Under the pieces are notes generated by a model, which did no database searches, was not told the origin of the DNA, and was given only the letters and a program-made list of their open reading frames with translations. A stretch of 64,000 bases of DNA from Cacconaster sp033811195 (GTDB taxonomy: Bacteria > Bacteroidota > Bacteroidia > Bacteroidales > UBA932): NCBI GenBank assembly GCA_033811195.1, contig JAPXOZ010000001.1, positions 62,001 to 126,000 on the forward strand, written 5' to 3'. This document shows, piece after piece, positions 1 through 9,280 of the stretch. The first letter of the stretch is position 1, and each line of letters begins with the position of its first letter. The position numbers were made by a program, and so were the translations under genes.

Positions 1-1287
1 CATCTCCACGATAGCTTCAGCCTGCTCGGAAGAAAACTCAAATTGCTCTACAAGACCTTCTCTTGCCTCCTGCACACTACTGGATGCCCTAATAAGAGCA
101 ATAATCTCATCTATGATGTCCAGCGCCTTAAGCAATCCCTCTAGGATATGAGCTCTCTTGAGAGCTTTGTCAAGCTCGAAGCGGGTCCTACGGAGAACTA
201 CCTCGTGGCGATGGCGCACAAAGCACTTGATTAGATTTTTCAGATTGAGCATTCGAGGACGACCGTCCACCAGCGCAATGTTGTTAACTGAAAAACTGGA
301 CTGAAGCGGCGTGTACCTAAAAAGGTTATTGAGTACAACATTAGCCACAGCACCCATCTTGAGTTTTATAACTATGCGCATACCGCTACGGTCGCTCTCA
401 TCATTGATATAAGCAATTCCTTCAAGTTTCTTGTTTTCAACCAGGTCGGCGATTTTCTCAATCAGTTCGCGTTTATTGACCATATAGGGAATCTCGCTAA
501 CTACGATGGTTTCGCGTCCGCTATCTGAAATCTCAATATCAGTCTTAGAGCGTATGACTATACGGCCACGACCTGTTTCAAATGCATCCCTTATACCTTT
601 TGTGCCCTGTATAATACCACCAGTAGGGAAATCAGGACCCTTTATATATTGCATCAGCTCGTCGAGAGTGATGTCATTGTTATCGATATAAGCGCAAATG
701 GCATCACAGCACTCGGTAAGGTTGTGCGGGGCCATATTGGTGGCCATACCTACTGCAATACCGTTTGCTCCGTTGAGCAGTAGCAAAGGGGCCTTGGCCG
801 GAAGCACTACAGGCTCCTGAAGTGATTCGTCAAAATTGGGTTTAAAGTCAACCGTATCCTTGTCAATATCTTCTATAACCTCTTCGGCTAGTTTCTGGAG
901 CTTGGCCTCAGTATAACGCATCGCCGCTACAGGATCGCCGTCAACAGATCCGAAGTTACCCTGACCTTGAACAAGCATATAGCGCATGTTCCAGGACTGG
1001 GCAAGTCGGGCCATGGCGTCATAGACGCTGGAATCACCATGAGGGTGGTATTTACCGAGCACCTCACCCACTATACGCGCCGATTTCTTAACTGGTTGGT
1101 TACTGGTCAGACCAAGACCATACATTCCATACAGAACTCTCCTGTGAACAGGTTTCAAGCCATCTCTCACATCCGGAAGTGCACGCGACACAATCACCGA
1201 CATCGAATAGTCGATGTAGGCGCTTTTCATCTCAGTTTCAATATTGATAGGAATAATCCTGCCTACATTCTCTTCTAATTCTTCCAT
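1..1287 (-). CDS. gyrA: DNA gyrase subunit A, 5' part (runs off the left edge)
   Basis: Translating the minus strand from the ATG at 1287 gives 429 codons without a stop, up to the window edge, so only the N-terminal half is present. It begins MEELEENVGRIIPINIETEM and shows the GyrA breakage-reunion domain: the quinolone-resistance region HPHGDSSVYD at residues 81-90 and the catalytic tyrosine in AAMRYTE (Tyr125). The motif GSVDGD just before it is typical of GyrA rather than ParC. Gyrase introduces negative supercoils using ATP together with GyrB. Ser86 and Asp90, equivalent to E. coli Ser83 and Asp87, are the quinolone-sensitive residues. The gene is divergent from the ClpC gene across a 112-bp gap. 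The identification is near certain; the missing 3' part lies outside the window. Confidence 0.96.
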   Translation of the reverse strand, partial: MEELEENVGRIIPINIETEMKSAYIDYSMSVIVSRALPDVRDGLKPVHRRVLYGMYGLGLTSNQPVKKSARIVGEVLGKYHPHGDSSVYDAMARLAQSWNMRYMLVQGQGNFGSVDGDPVAAMRYTEAKLQKLAEEVIEDIDKDTVDFKPNFDESLQEPVVLPAKAPLLLLNGANGIAVGMATNMAPHNLTECCDAICAYIDNNDITLDELMQYIKGPDFPTGGIIQGTKGIRDAFETGRGRIVIRSKTDIEISDSGRETIVVSEIPYMVNKRELIEKIADLVENKKLEGIAYINDESDRSGMRIVIKLKMGAVANVVLNNLFRYTPLQSSFSVNNIALVDGRPRMLNLKNLIKCFVRHRHEVVLRRTRFELDKALKRAHILEGLLKALDIIDEIIALIRASSSVQEAREGLVEQFEFSSEQAEAIVEM

Positions 1288-1323
1288 TCTTTTCTCTTTC
1301 TGCTATCTGTAAAAATTAACTCG

Positions 1324-1331
1324 TAAAAGTA
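1324..1331 (-). promoter_or_regulatory. Weak candidate -7 box for gyrA
   Basis: On the minus strand this reads TACTTTTA, one base off the Bacteroidetes -7 consensus TAnnTTTG, 37 bp before the gyrA start. No clear -33 element is seen. Opposite it, TATCTTGG at 1365-1372 (plus strand, also one mismatch) could serve the divergent ClpC gene. Confidence 0.3.
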
Positions 1332-1399
1332 CTAAGAAAAAGTGATTCGGCCAAAATTTTTCACTATCTTGGCACTTTCAAATAAAGCACCGCAGGATT

Positions 1400-3781
1400 A
1401 TGACAAACACCCTTTCCAGAGAACTTTCGGCACTGCTGGAGACTGCCCGCGAAGAGGCAATGAGACTGGGCAGTACCGTTATTGATGCCGACCACCTGTT
1501 TCTGGCTATACTCAGAGATAACCGGAGTGTTGTCAAATCCGTTTCAGATCGTATTGGGAGTGATATTTCAATAGTTAAGACAGCACTTGAAAAGATAATT
1601 TCCCTACCTGAACCCATCCCCTTTGAGAAAGTCAGTTCAGTGACCATTTCACAGGAAGTAAATGATATCTTCGGACAAGCATTTGCCAACTGCGCCGCCG
1701 TTGGTGTGCAGCCCGGCACGACAGATATACTGGAAGCCACGATCACCCTTCGCAAAGGAAGATTCATTCCCCTAATGGAAAAACTCGGTATAGTTCCTAA
1801 CACCTTGCTTGCTTCAATGGGACAGATAGGCCGAGAATCGGGCCGCAGAGAGAAAAAACCAACATACGTGCTTATTAAGTATTGCCGTGACCTGACATCC
1901 GGTACCGTAAATGACAATAGAGATCCTCTTATCGGACGAGAATCCGAAACTTTACGCGTCAAACAGATACTCAGCCGCCGCAAAAAAAACAACCCCCTTC
2001 TGGTTGGTGAGTCCGGAGTAGGAAAATCCGCAATTGTAGAGGGACTCGCCTCAACACTTGAGGGCAAAAGAATACTCTCCCTCGATATCCCCGCATTGAT
2101 TGCTGCTAATCCCCATCCATCCTCGCTTGCAGAGAGCATCAGACAGATCATTTCAGCACTGGAGATCTCTTCTAATGCCATCCTATTTATAGATGACATA
2201 CACTCTCTGGTTGGAGCTGGCGGAATGCGTGGTTCCTCCGACATAATTACTCTGCTCAAACCGGCACTCTCAGGCGGCACCATACGCTGCATCGGAGCCA
2301 CTACCACCGACGGCTATCGCAACTGCATTGAAAACGACAAAGCGCTGGACAGGGTATTCCAGAAGATAGTCGTCAAACCCTCAACCGAAGAGCAAACACT
2401 GGATATACTCAATGGTATCAAAGAGAAATATGAACGTTTCCATAACGTGATCTATACACCGGAGGCACTGAAGCAGTGCATTACTCTTTCTCAAAGGTAT
2501 ATATGCGAGAGACATCTGCCGGATAAAGCCATAGACCTAATGGACGAAGCAGGGTCGAGATCGCATACATCCGGGACAGACCAGGAGCCTTACAACGCCA
2601 CTAATCCCGATACTCGCCAACTTCTGGAACAAATTCGAAATGAGAAGCGTCAAGCTGCACTCGCAGGTGACTATCCGACTGCCGCTTCGCTCCGCCTTCG
2701 CGAAAAAGAACTCATCAATGAATTGTCCGCAAAAGAGAATTCAGATAAAACAACTCCTGTTACCATCACAAGTGATGACATAGCGCGAGCAGTATCTTTT
2801 ATGACAGGCATACCTGCACACAAGATAGCAAGCGATGAGAGTAAAAAACTTTTGGCAATGGAGGAGAGACTCACCAGCCGCGTCATAGGACAGGATGAAG
2901 CAGTCAAGACTGTAACAAAGGCCATAAAACGCGGTCGCGCAGGTCTCAAGGACTCCCGCAAGCCCATAGGAACATTTATTTTCCTCGGTCCTACAGGCGT
3001 AGGCAAAACTCTACTTGCCAAGAAGATTGCGGAATACATGTTTGACTCCGAAGACTCCCTCATCAGGATAGATATGAGCGAGTACATAGAAAAGCACTCC
3101 ATCAGCCGCCTTATAGGCTCCCCTCCGGGTTATGTAGGCTACGACCAGGGTGGCCAGCTTACGGAGCAGGTACGACTTAAACCCTACAGCGTTGTACTTT
3201 TGGATGAGGTAGAAAAGGCTCACCCTGACATCTCCAATATCCTCTTGCAAGTATTTGACGAAGGGCGGCTTACCGATAGCAGTGGCCGTACGGTGGATTT
3301 CCGCAACACCATACTGATCCTTACTTCGAACATTGGCAGCCGCAAATTACGGGACTTCGGAGGCGATGTGGGATTTTCCACCAGTACCACCGATAGGGAG
3401 ATAAGGCGCAAATCCATTATCGATAAAGCCTTGACGCGACAATTCTCCCCGGAATTGCTCAATCGTCTGGATGATAAGATTTACTTCAACTCCCTCTCGA
3501 GAGAGGACATTTTCCGAATAATAGAGATAGAACTGGAAGACCTGGTCGACAGAGTCAGACACCTGGGATACACTCTCGAGGTAGACGAAAGTGCACGTAT
3601 TTTCGTAGCGGACGAGGGATTCGACCCTGAATTGGGTGCCAGACCTCTCAAGAGAGCTATTCAGAAGCACATCGAAGATCCTCTTTCAGAACTTATCATC
3701 AGCGATGGATCGGGCTGTGGGGTATTAAAAGTGACTTTTGATGAAAAATCCGGCGAGATTGCAGTCACACATATTGCTTAA
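1400..3781 (+). CDS. clpC: ClpC/ClpA-type AAA+ unfoldase (Hsp100)
   Basis: This 793-aa protein is a class I Clp ATPase that unfolds proteins and feeds them to ClpP. An N-terminal Clp_N double repeat covers about residues 1-140. The first AAA+ module has Walker A GESGVGKS (203-210) and Walker B ILFIDD (261-266); the second has GPTGVGKT (530-537) and VVLLDE (598-603). A UVR-like coiled segment lies between them at about 405-440, and a VGF tripeptide at 657-659 fits the ClpP-docking loop, which together favour ClpC over ClpA or ClpB; the long ClpB middle domain is absent. The C-terminal motif LGARPLKR is typical. It is divergent from gyrA and its last 17 bp overlap the convergent gene on the minus strand. 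Confidence 0.93.
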   Translation: MTNTLSRELSALLETAREEAMRLGSTVIDADHLFLAILRDNRSVVKSVSDRIGSDISIVKTALEKIISLPEPIPFEKVSSVTISQEVNDIFGQAFANCAAVGVQPGTTDILEATITLRKGRFIPLMEKLGIVPNTLLASMGQIGRESGRREKKPTYVLIKYCRDLTSGTVNDNRDPLIGRESETLRVKQILSRRKKNNPLLVGESGVGKSAIVEGLASTLEGKRILSLDIPALIAANPHPSSLAESIRQIISALEISSNAILFIDDIHSLVGAGGMRGSSDIITLLKPALSGGTIRCIGATTTDGYRNCIENDKALDRVFQKIVVKPSTEEQTLDILNGIKEKYERFHNVIYTPEALKQCITLSQRYICERHLPDKAIDLMDEAGSRSHTSGTDQEPYNATNPDTRQLLEQIRNEKRQAALAGDYPTAASLRLREKELINELSAKENSDKTTPVTITSDDIARAVSFMTGIPAHKIASDESKKLLAMEERLTSRVIGQDEAVKTVTKAIKRGRAGLKDSRKPIGTFIFLGPTGVGKTLLAKKIAEYMFDSEDSLIRIDMSEYIEKHSISRLIGSPPGYVGYDQGGQLTEQVRLKPYSVVLLDEVEKAHPDISNILLQVFDEGRLTDSSGRTVDFRNTILILTSNIGSRKLRDFGGDVGFSTSTTDREIRRKSIIDKALTRQFSPELLNRLDDKIYFNSLSREDIFRIIEIELEDLVDRVRHLGYTLEVDESARIFVADEGFDPELGARPLKRAIQKHIEDPLSELIISDGSGCGVLKVTFDEKSGEIAVTHIA

Positions 3782-4544
3782 GATATTTAGCGCTACCCAG
3801 ATTGGATATCAACACATATTTTTCCTTTGAGAAAGTCTCTCCGCGGAATTTTTTATCTACAGAGATTTTCTTTTCTGAAATCCTTCTGAACGTGGTGCAA
3901 TCTACATAAAAACGCATCGGAGGCTTCTCCCCTACTTTTTTGAAACCCAAACGGAGGTAAGTATCTCCACGGGACCATTCGTAGTCTGAATATGACATTA
4001 CCTCATCCGGGCCGACATCACTCACGAATGCCTCAAGAAGCCGTCCCATACCCCCACTTATACGGCAATCCGGTAAAGAAGCATATCTGACCCATTCATA
4101 GCTCTCGAGAATGCGTTCATCTCCTTCGACAAGACGCTTCATAGGTCTACCTGCAGAGAATGTAGCTACCGCTACCAGTTTTTCTTCATGAAAAAGCCCG
4201 TACCGATACCTGCATCTTGAAGTACCGTAACTGTGATATTTTTCGAGAAATTCAGCCGCTTGCTGCGCTTTCAGCGCTTTTACTTCACATTTCCTGGCAA
4301 AAATAGATCTGAAGCGGCCCAAATGAGCCAAAATCCGCTTGCGAATCACCTCTCCGCAACTTCTCCAACGGTCTTCGTAAAGATAAATGCATCTCTCACC
4401 ACCATCCTCAAACTTCACTTCCCCAGCATCTTGAAGCGGAACAAGCCGAATGGTCACATCCCTATCGGGAAATAAAAAGAGAGTCCCAGAACGCTCATAA
4501 TGAACTGAGGAACTCTCCAAAAATTCTGAAAACTCCGCAATCAC
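3765..4544 (-). CDS. Mom-like GNAT-fold protein, function unknown
   Basis: The 259-aa product has a central region (about residues 95-220) with FLEKYHSYG, YGLFHEEKLVAVATFSAGR, EWVRYASLP, MGRLLEAF, VMSYSDYEWSRGDTYLRLGF. This order matches GNAT-like proteins related to phage Mom and to domains found beside phage endonucleases, in which a short substrate-binding lead is followed by a YSDxxxxxGxxYxxLGF signature. I know no assigned role for the chromosomal version. No signal peptide or membrane segment is visible, so it should be cytoplasmic. Its ATG overlaps the stop of the upstream HerA-like ATPase gene by 4 bp, so the two are translationally coupled. The 3' end overlaps clpC by 17 bp in convergent orientation. 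The family link is by eye and needs profile searching. Confidence 0.6.
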   Translation of the reverse strand: MIAEFSEFLESSSVHYERSGTLFLFPDRDVTIRLVPLQDAGEVKFEDGGERCIYLYEDRWRSCGEVIRKRILAHLGRFRSIFARKCEVKALKAQQAAEFLEKYHSYGTSRCRYRYGLFHEEKLVAVATFSAGRPMKRLVEGDERILESYEWVRYASLPDCRISGGMGRLLEAFVSDVGPDEVMSYSDYEWSRGDTYLRLGFKKVGEKPPMRFYVDCTTFRRISEKKISVDKKFRGETFSKEKYVLISNLGSAKYLKQYV

Positions 4545-6139
4545 TTAAAGATGTTTTTGAGGACCTCTTCGGTTATTTTTCTAGTGGCTGTCGTAGTGGC
4601 AGTTTTTGCGGCTCTTCCAAGTGCACTGTCACTGCTCTTTTTGGATGTGCTCTTCTTGCCGGTAACTTTCCTTGCCGCCTGGGTTCCTAAGCTACGTATA
4701 AAACTTGTAGCACCTGCGACTACCATTGTGCCTAAAACGGTTCTCGTAAAACCTCCTTTTTTGCCGGAGGATTTCTTCTTCTCTTTTTCCTTCTCTTTCT
4801 CCTCCTTCTCCTTTTCTGCCTGTATCAGAGCCTCTTCTTCAGCCTTAGCTAACTCTTCGTAATAAGCAGTCAACACCTCATAGGCACTTTCACGATCAAA
4901 AAACTTGTCATAGGCTTTAATTTCAGCCGGTGCCAAGTTGTTTATATCGAGACGCTGCCCTTCAGTGATGGGCCCGATAGAACTCAAAGGGAAGAGGATT
5001 CTAGCTCTTTCAACTATAGAAGGAGCTCCTTTTTCATCTAGAAAAGAGACAAGGGCCTCTCCGGTAGCAAGCTCCATAATAGCATCTTCTGTTTTGAACT
5101 CAGGATTGGCACGGAAGGTCTGAGCCGCTGCGCGAACAGCCTTCTGATCTTTTGGAGTATAAGCCCTTAAAGCATGCTGGATACGGTTACCAAGCTGTCC
5201 GAGGACAATTTCTGGAACATCTGTTGGCGATTGAGTGACAAAATAGATACCCACACCCTTTGAACGGATAAGACGTATCACCTGCTCTATCTTCTCCACA
5301 AGTGCTTTGGATGTGCCTTGAAATAGCATATGTGCCTCATCAAAGAAGAATATCAGTTTAGGAAGAGGTTGATCTCCGACTTCTGGTAGCTTGCCGTAAA
5401 GCTCTGTAAGCAACCACAAAAGAAATGTGGAGTAGAGTTTGGGATTATGCATAAGTTTGTCGGCTGCGAGGACATTCATCACTCCACGACCATTATCGGA
5501 AGCAATCAGGTCCCCCACGTCAAATGCGGGTTCGCCGAAAAATTTATCCCCGCCCTGACTCTCAATGGCAAGCACAGCTCTTTGTATGGCTCCGATGCTG
5601 GCTGCTGAGATATTTCCGTACTCAGTTGTGAACTTTGAGGCATTCTTACCCACAAAATCCAGCATCAGACGCAAATCTTTAAGGTCTATCAGCAGCAGTT
5701 CCTTATCATCCGCTATGCGGAAAACAATGTTTAGTACTCCGGACTGAGTCTCGTTAAGCTCCATTAAACGAGAAAGGAGCAGGGGGCCCATTGAGGAGAT
5801 GGTAGTGCGCATAGAGTAACCCTGCTCTCCGAAGACGTCGAAAAAGCGTGTGGGAGAACCTTCAAAAGGAGGATTTTCGATACCGAATTCAGCACACCGC
5901 TTTTCAATGAATCCATTCATTTTTCCTGCCCGGCTGATGCCTGAAAGGTCGCCTTTCATATCTGCCATAAAACAGGGAACTCCCGCTTGGGAAAATGTCT
6001 CTGCCAGCACCTGCAGGGAAACTGTTTTTCCGGTACCTGTGGCACCGGCTATGAGTCCGTGCCTATTTGCCATCTTGCCCTGAAGGTATATCGGGCCGTT
6101 AGCCGAATGGGCTACATACAATTTGTCGTCTTTATACAT
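4541..6139 (-). CDS. HerA-like ATPase of the DUF853/YjgR family
   Basis: A 532-aa soluble P-loop ATPase. It starts with the YjgR-like stretch YVAHSANGPIYLQGKMANRH and has Walker A GATGTGKT (32-39), followed by FMADMKGDLSG. A Walker B KLIFFFDEAH and the downstream TQSPTDVPEIVLGQLGNRIQ region match the helicase HerA C-terminal-like (DUF853) family, whose cellular role is poorly defined. The C-terminus carries a highly charged Glu/Lys run at about 435-460 followed by a basic Ser/Thr/Lys tail, which could contact nucleic acid or membrane. It is first in a two-gene unit with the Mom-like gene downstream (4-bp overlap). An exact -7 box lies 29 bp before the start codon. Confidence 0.9.
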   Translation of the reverse strand: MYKDDKLYVAHSANGPIYLQGKMANRHGLIAGATGTGKTVSLQVLAETFSQAGVPCFMADMKGDLSGISRAGKMNGFIEKRCAEFGIENPPFEGSPTRFFDVFGEQGYSMRTTISSMGPLLLSRLMELNETQSGVLNIVFRIADDKELLLIDLKDLRLMLDFVGKNASKFTTEYGNISAASIGAIQRAVLAIESQGGDKFFGEPAFDVGDLIASDNGRGVMNVLAADKLMHNPKLYSTFLLWLLTELYGKLPEVGDQPLPKLIFFFDEAHMLFQGTSKALVEKIEQVIRLIRSKGVGIYFVTQSPTDVPEIVLGQLGNRIQHALRAYTPKDQKAVRAAAQTFRANPEFKTEDAIMELATGEALVSFLDEKGAPSIVERARILFPLSSIGPITEGQRLDINNLAPAEIKAYDKFFDRESAYEVLTAYYEELAKAEEEALIQAEKEKEEKEKEKEKKKSSGKKGGFTRTVLGTMVVAGATSFIRSLGTQAARKVTGKKSTSKKSSDSALGRAAKTATTTATRKITEEVLKNIFK

Positions 6140-6167
6140 AATGATTTTATTTTTTCCAGTTAACTTT

Positions 6168-6175
6168 CAAAGATA
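6168..6175 (-). promoter_or_regulatory. -7 promoter box for the HerA-like/GNAT operon
   Basis: TATCTTTG on the minus strand exactly matches TAnnTTTG and sits 29 bp upstream of the ATG at 6139. Confidence 0.65.
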
Positions 6176-6244
6176 AGAATTTTTTAGTTATGAGTTCCGA
6201 TTTAAAAACCTACCTTTACAAGAATAACCGAAAATAAAGAGATA

Positions 6245-7384
6245 ATGAAATATACCAACTTCAAAGAGCACCGGCTCTCCCTTCTGGGATTCGGTCTGAT
6301 GAGACTCCCAGTAACACCTGATGGTGGGATTGATAGTGAAGTCACTTTCCGTATGGTGGACTATGCAATAGAGCACGGGGTCAACTATTTTGACACCGCA
6401 TACCCTTATCATGGAGGTCTGTCGGAAGTTGTTGCCGGCGAGGCATTGCGTCGTCACCCGCGCGAAAGTTGGTACATCGCGAATAAGTATCCCGGCCACC
6501 AGATAGCATCCGAGTATAATCCGGAAGTAATATTCGAGGACCAACTGCATAAGTGCGGGGTAGAATGGTTTGATTTCTACCTTATGCACAATATACACGA
6601 GACCTGTATAGATGTTTATCTCGACCCAAAATGGGGAATCCTGGACTATTTTCTGAAACAGAAGGAGAAGGGACGCATCCACCATCTGGGTTTTTCAGCT
6701 CATGCGGAACTAGATACACTCAGGCGTTTCCTCGACTCCCCCTATGGAGAGCATATGGAGTTTTGTCAGATACAGCTCAATTTTCTTGACTGGTCCCTTC
6801 AGAGAGCGCGGGAAAAGGTAGAACTGCTAAATTCGAGAGATATTCCCATCTGGGTGATGGAACCATTACGCGGTGGTAAGCTACTATCAATCACCACACC
6901 GGAAGAGGCCTTCAGATGGGTCGCCGGCATTCCCGGAGTTACTATGATCCTCAGCGGCATGTCGAACGAGCAACAGATAGTAGAGAATGTTGAGATATTT
7001 AACCGCATAACACCGCTCAGCAAAGAAGAGTGCAACAGCCTCTATGCTCTTGCGGAGCAAATGAAGGAATCCGTCCCCTGTACAGCCTGTAACTATTGTA
7101 CTCCGGCATGCCCTATGGAACTGGATATCCCTACTTTGATCCAGGCACGCAACGATTTCGCCATTGAGACCTCTTTCACCCCTCTCATGCGAATCGAGTC
7201 ACTTCCGAGGGAAGGTCACCCTTCAAACTGTATAGGATGTGGTGCCTGTAGTCAAATGTGCCCTCAAGGCATCAACATTCCTGAAGTGATCAGCGAACTC
7301 AACTCACAGCTTGCCAAAGCTCCTTCCTGGAAAGAAATTTGTCGACAAAGAGAAATAGCTGCCCGCAAAATGCGTGAGAGATGA
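6245..7384 (+). CDS. Aldo/keto reductase with C-terminal [4Fe-4S] ferredoxin domain
   Basis: The 379-aa protein has an N-terminal AKR barrel (about residues 1-265) with the catalytic set Asp50 and Tyr55 (FDTAYPY), Lys81 and His115 (YLMHN). A bacterial ferredoxin-like tail follows, with two CxxCxxCxxxC clusters at Cys279/282/285/289 and Cys329/332/335/339, each followed by P. This architecture is common in anaerobes and suggests electron transfer between an iron-sulfur partner and an NAD(P)H- or substrate-linked AKR site; the physiological substrate is unknown. No signal peptide is seen. A near-match -7 box TACCTTTA lies at 6211-6218. A hairpin with a T run follows the gene, so it appears to be transcribed alone. 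Confidence 0.92.
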   Translation: MKYTNFKEHRLSLLGFGLMRLPVTPDGGIDSEVTFRMVDYAIEHGVNYFDTAYPYHGGLSEVVAGEALRRHPRESWYIANKYPGHQIASEYNPEVIFEDQLHKCGVEWFDFYLMHNIHETCIDVYLDPKWGILDYFLKQKEKGRIHHLGFSAHAELDTLRRFLDSPYGEHMEFCQIQLNFLDWSLQRAREKVELLNSRDIPIWVMEPLRGGKLLSITTPEEAFRWVAGIPGVTMILSGMSNEQQIVENVEIFNRITPLSKEECNSLYALAEQMKESVPCTACNYCTPACPMELDIPTLIQARNDFAIETSFTPLMRIESLPREGHPSNCIGCGACSQMCPQGINIPEVISELNSQLAKAPSWKEICRQREIAARKMRER

Positions 7385-7471
7385 ATTGTGGGGTACGAGG
7401 TGCGTGTTTGAAATTTTGAGTCAGAAATGACGATTGGAAATTTATATCTAGAATTCTAATCTTCTAAAAAT

Positions 7472-7505
7472 AAACTCCTCTGAATTTTCTCGGGGAGTTT
7501 TTATT
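7472..7505 (+). terminator. Rho-independent terminator after the AKR gene
   Basis: AAACTCC (7472-7478) pairs with GGAGTTT (7494-7500) and is followed by TTATTTTC. The rest of the 288-bp gap before iorA holds AT-rich sequence and the iorA promoter; I see nothing else in it. Confidence 0.7.
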
Positions 7506-7636
7506 TTCTTGCTCATTCTAATGATTTATAGGTCTAACTAGCTGTTTCTGTGAGAATTTGATATTTGTGAAGTCATAAATATACGAATATGTAATCATTT
7601 TGGGTTTTTTCCCAACGTTATTCTGCATTTATTTGC

Positions 7637-7644
7637 TATATTTG
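7637..7644 (+). promoter_or_regulatory. -7 promoter box for iorAB
   Basis: TATATTTG matches TAnnTTTG exactly, 28 bp before the chosen iorA start codon at 7673. Confidence 0.7.
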
Positions 7645-7672
7645 TGGGAATTGAATGAAAAAATAATTGATA

Positions 7673-9280
7673 ATGAAAGTTAAAAAATTGCTATTGGGTG
7701 ATGAGGCGGTTGCGCTGGGAGCAATTAATGCAGGTATTACCGGAGTTTATGCCTATCCGGGGACGCCTTCCACCGAGATTACCGAGTATATTCAAGGTAG
7801 TGCAACGGCACGTGAGGCCGGTATTCATTGTACATGGTGTACCAATGAAAAGACCGCAATGGAGACAGCCCTGGGTGTTTCTTATGTAGGACAGCGTGCT
7901 ATGGTATGTATGAAGCATGTCGGTTTGAATGTAGCTGCGGATGCCTTTGTCAATTCCGCAATTACGGGAGTAAACGGAGGCGTGATAGTAGTAGTTGCGG
8001 ATGACCCTTCTATGCACTCTTCACAGAATGAGCAGGATAGCCGCTTTTATGGCAAATTTGCCTTTATTCCGATACTGGAACCCTCCGACCAGCAGGAGAC
8101 TTACGATATGATGGAGTATGGTTTCCGTCTGTCTGAGAAACACAATATCCCTGTGATGATGAGACTTACTACCAGAATGGCCCACTCGAGGGCAGTAGTA
8201 GAGGTAGCCACAAAGCCCATCCCTCGCAGGGAGAAACTATCATTTCCCAAAGACCCCTCCTCCTGGATACTGCTTCCGGCCAATGCACGCCGCAAGTATC
8301 CACAGGTAATATCAGGTTATGAGGAACTTGAGCGAATAAGTGCATCGAAAGAGGGATGGAACCGCTATTTCGACGCTCCCGAAAAGAGCCTTGGAGTAAT
8401 TGCTTGTGGCATCGCATATAATTATCTTAGGGAGAATGTAGGGATGAACTACATACATCCGATTCTAAAGATTTCGCAATATCCCGCACCGTCGGATCTG
8501 ATACGTAAAATGGCTTCCGAGTGTGACTCAATTCTCGTTATGGAGGAGGGACAGCCAATACTCGAGGAGATGATCAAAGGTATCCTCCCCACCCCTGTAA
8601 AGGTGCTCGGACGTCTAAGCGGTGCTTTGCCGAGAATGGGAGAGCTCAATCCTAACTCTGTCAGGACGGCTCTCGGACTACCTGCGCATGAAACTAACCA
8701 GCCGAGCAGCGTGGTGGTACCAAGACCTCCTGCTCTTTGCCAGGGTTGTGGGCACAGGGATGTTTACGCTGCGCTAAATGAGGTGCTGGCGGACTATCCG
8801 GAACATAAGGTATTCAGCGACATCGGCTGCTATACGCTCGGAGCACTGCCCCCTTTCAGGACCATCAGTTCCTGTATTGATATGGGATCCTCCATAACCG
8901 TTGCCAGAGGAGCGGCAGATGCCGGTTTATGGCCAAGCATAGCGGTTATAGGCGACTCCACTTTTACCCACTCAGGTATAACGAGTCTGCTTGATGCGGC
9001 CAATGTCAATGCCAATATCGTTGTAGTAATCTCAGACAACCTCACCACCGGCATGACCGGAGGACAAGATTCCGCTGGTACCGGTAAGTTGGAGGCTATT
9101 TGCGCTGCTGTGGGAGTTGATCCCGAACATATCCGCACTGTAATTCCTCTACCTAAAAATATGCAGGAAATTACGCGAATTATTCGCGAAGAGATAGAAT
9201 ACAAAGGTCTGTCGGTGATTATTCCCCGAAGGGAATGTATTCAGACCGCTAAACGCCACGCAAAAAAGAGAAAACAATGA
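7673..9280 (+). CDS. iorA: Indolepyruvate ferredoxin oxidoreductase, alpha subunit
   Basis: The 535-aa protein is the thiamine-diphosphate subunit that oxidatively decarboxylates aryl pyruvates (from Trp, Phe, Tyr) to aryl-acetyl-CoA, reducing ferredoxin. The N-terminal pyrimidine-binding half has YPGTPSTEIT and the CTNEKTAMETALGVS region. The C-terminal ThDP-binding half has CQGCGHRDVY, GDSTFTHSG and DNLTTGMTGGQ. The protein ends soon after RRECIQTA with a basic tail, so the 2[4Fe-4S] ferredoxin domain that closes archaeal IorA is absent; an external ferredoxin must carry the electrons. I use the ATG at 7673 (MKVKKLLLGDEA), not the in-frame TTG six bases upstream. The stop overlaps iorB by 4 bp. 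Confidence 0.93.
   Translation: MKVKKLLLGDEAVALGAINAGITGVYAYPGTPSTEITEYIQGSATAREAGIHCTWCTNEKTAMETALGVSYVGQRAMVCMKHVGLNVAADAFVNSAITGVNGGVIVVVADDPSMHSSQNEQDSRFYGKFAFIPILEPSDQQETYDMMEYGFRLSEKHNIPVMMRLTTRMAHSRAVVEVATKPIPRREKLSFPKDPSSWILLPANARRKYPQVISGYEELERISASKEGWNRYFDAPEKSLGVIACGIAYNYLRENVGMNYIHPILKISQYPAPSDLIRKMASECDSILVMEEGQPILEEMIKGILPTPVKVLGRLSGALPRMGELNPNSVRTALGLPAHETNQPSSVVVPRPPALCQGCGHRDVYAALNEVLADYPEHKVFSDIGCYTLGALPPFRTISSCIDMGSSITVARGAADAGLWPSIAVIGDSTFTHSGITSLLDAANVNANIVVVISDNLTTGMTGGQDSAGTGKLEAICAAVGVDPEHIRTVIPLPKNMQEITRIIREEIEYKGLSVIIPRRECIQTAKRHAKKRKQ

Noticed and set aside
1378..2307. Long open frame antisense to the ClpC gene (309 aa)
   Set aside because: The plus strand here encodes a clear Clp_N and AAA+ domain; the antisense frame is a Ser-rich shadow with no family motif.
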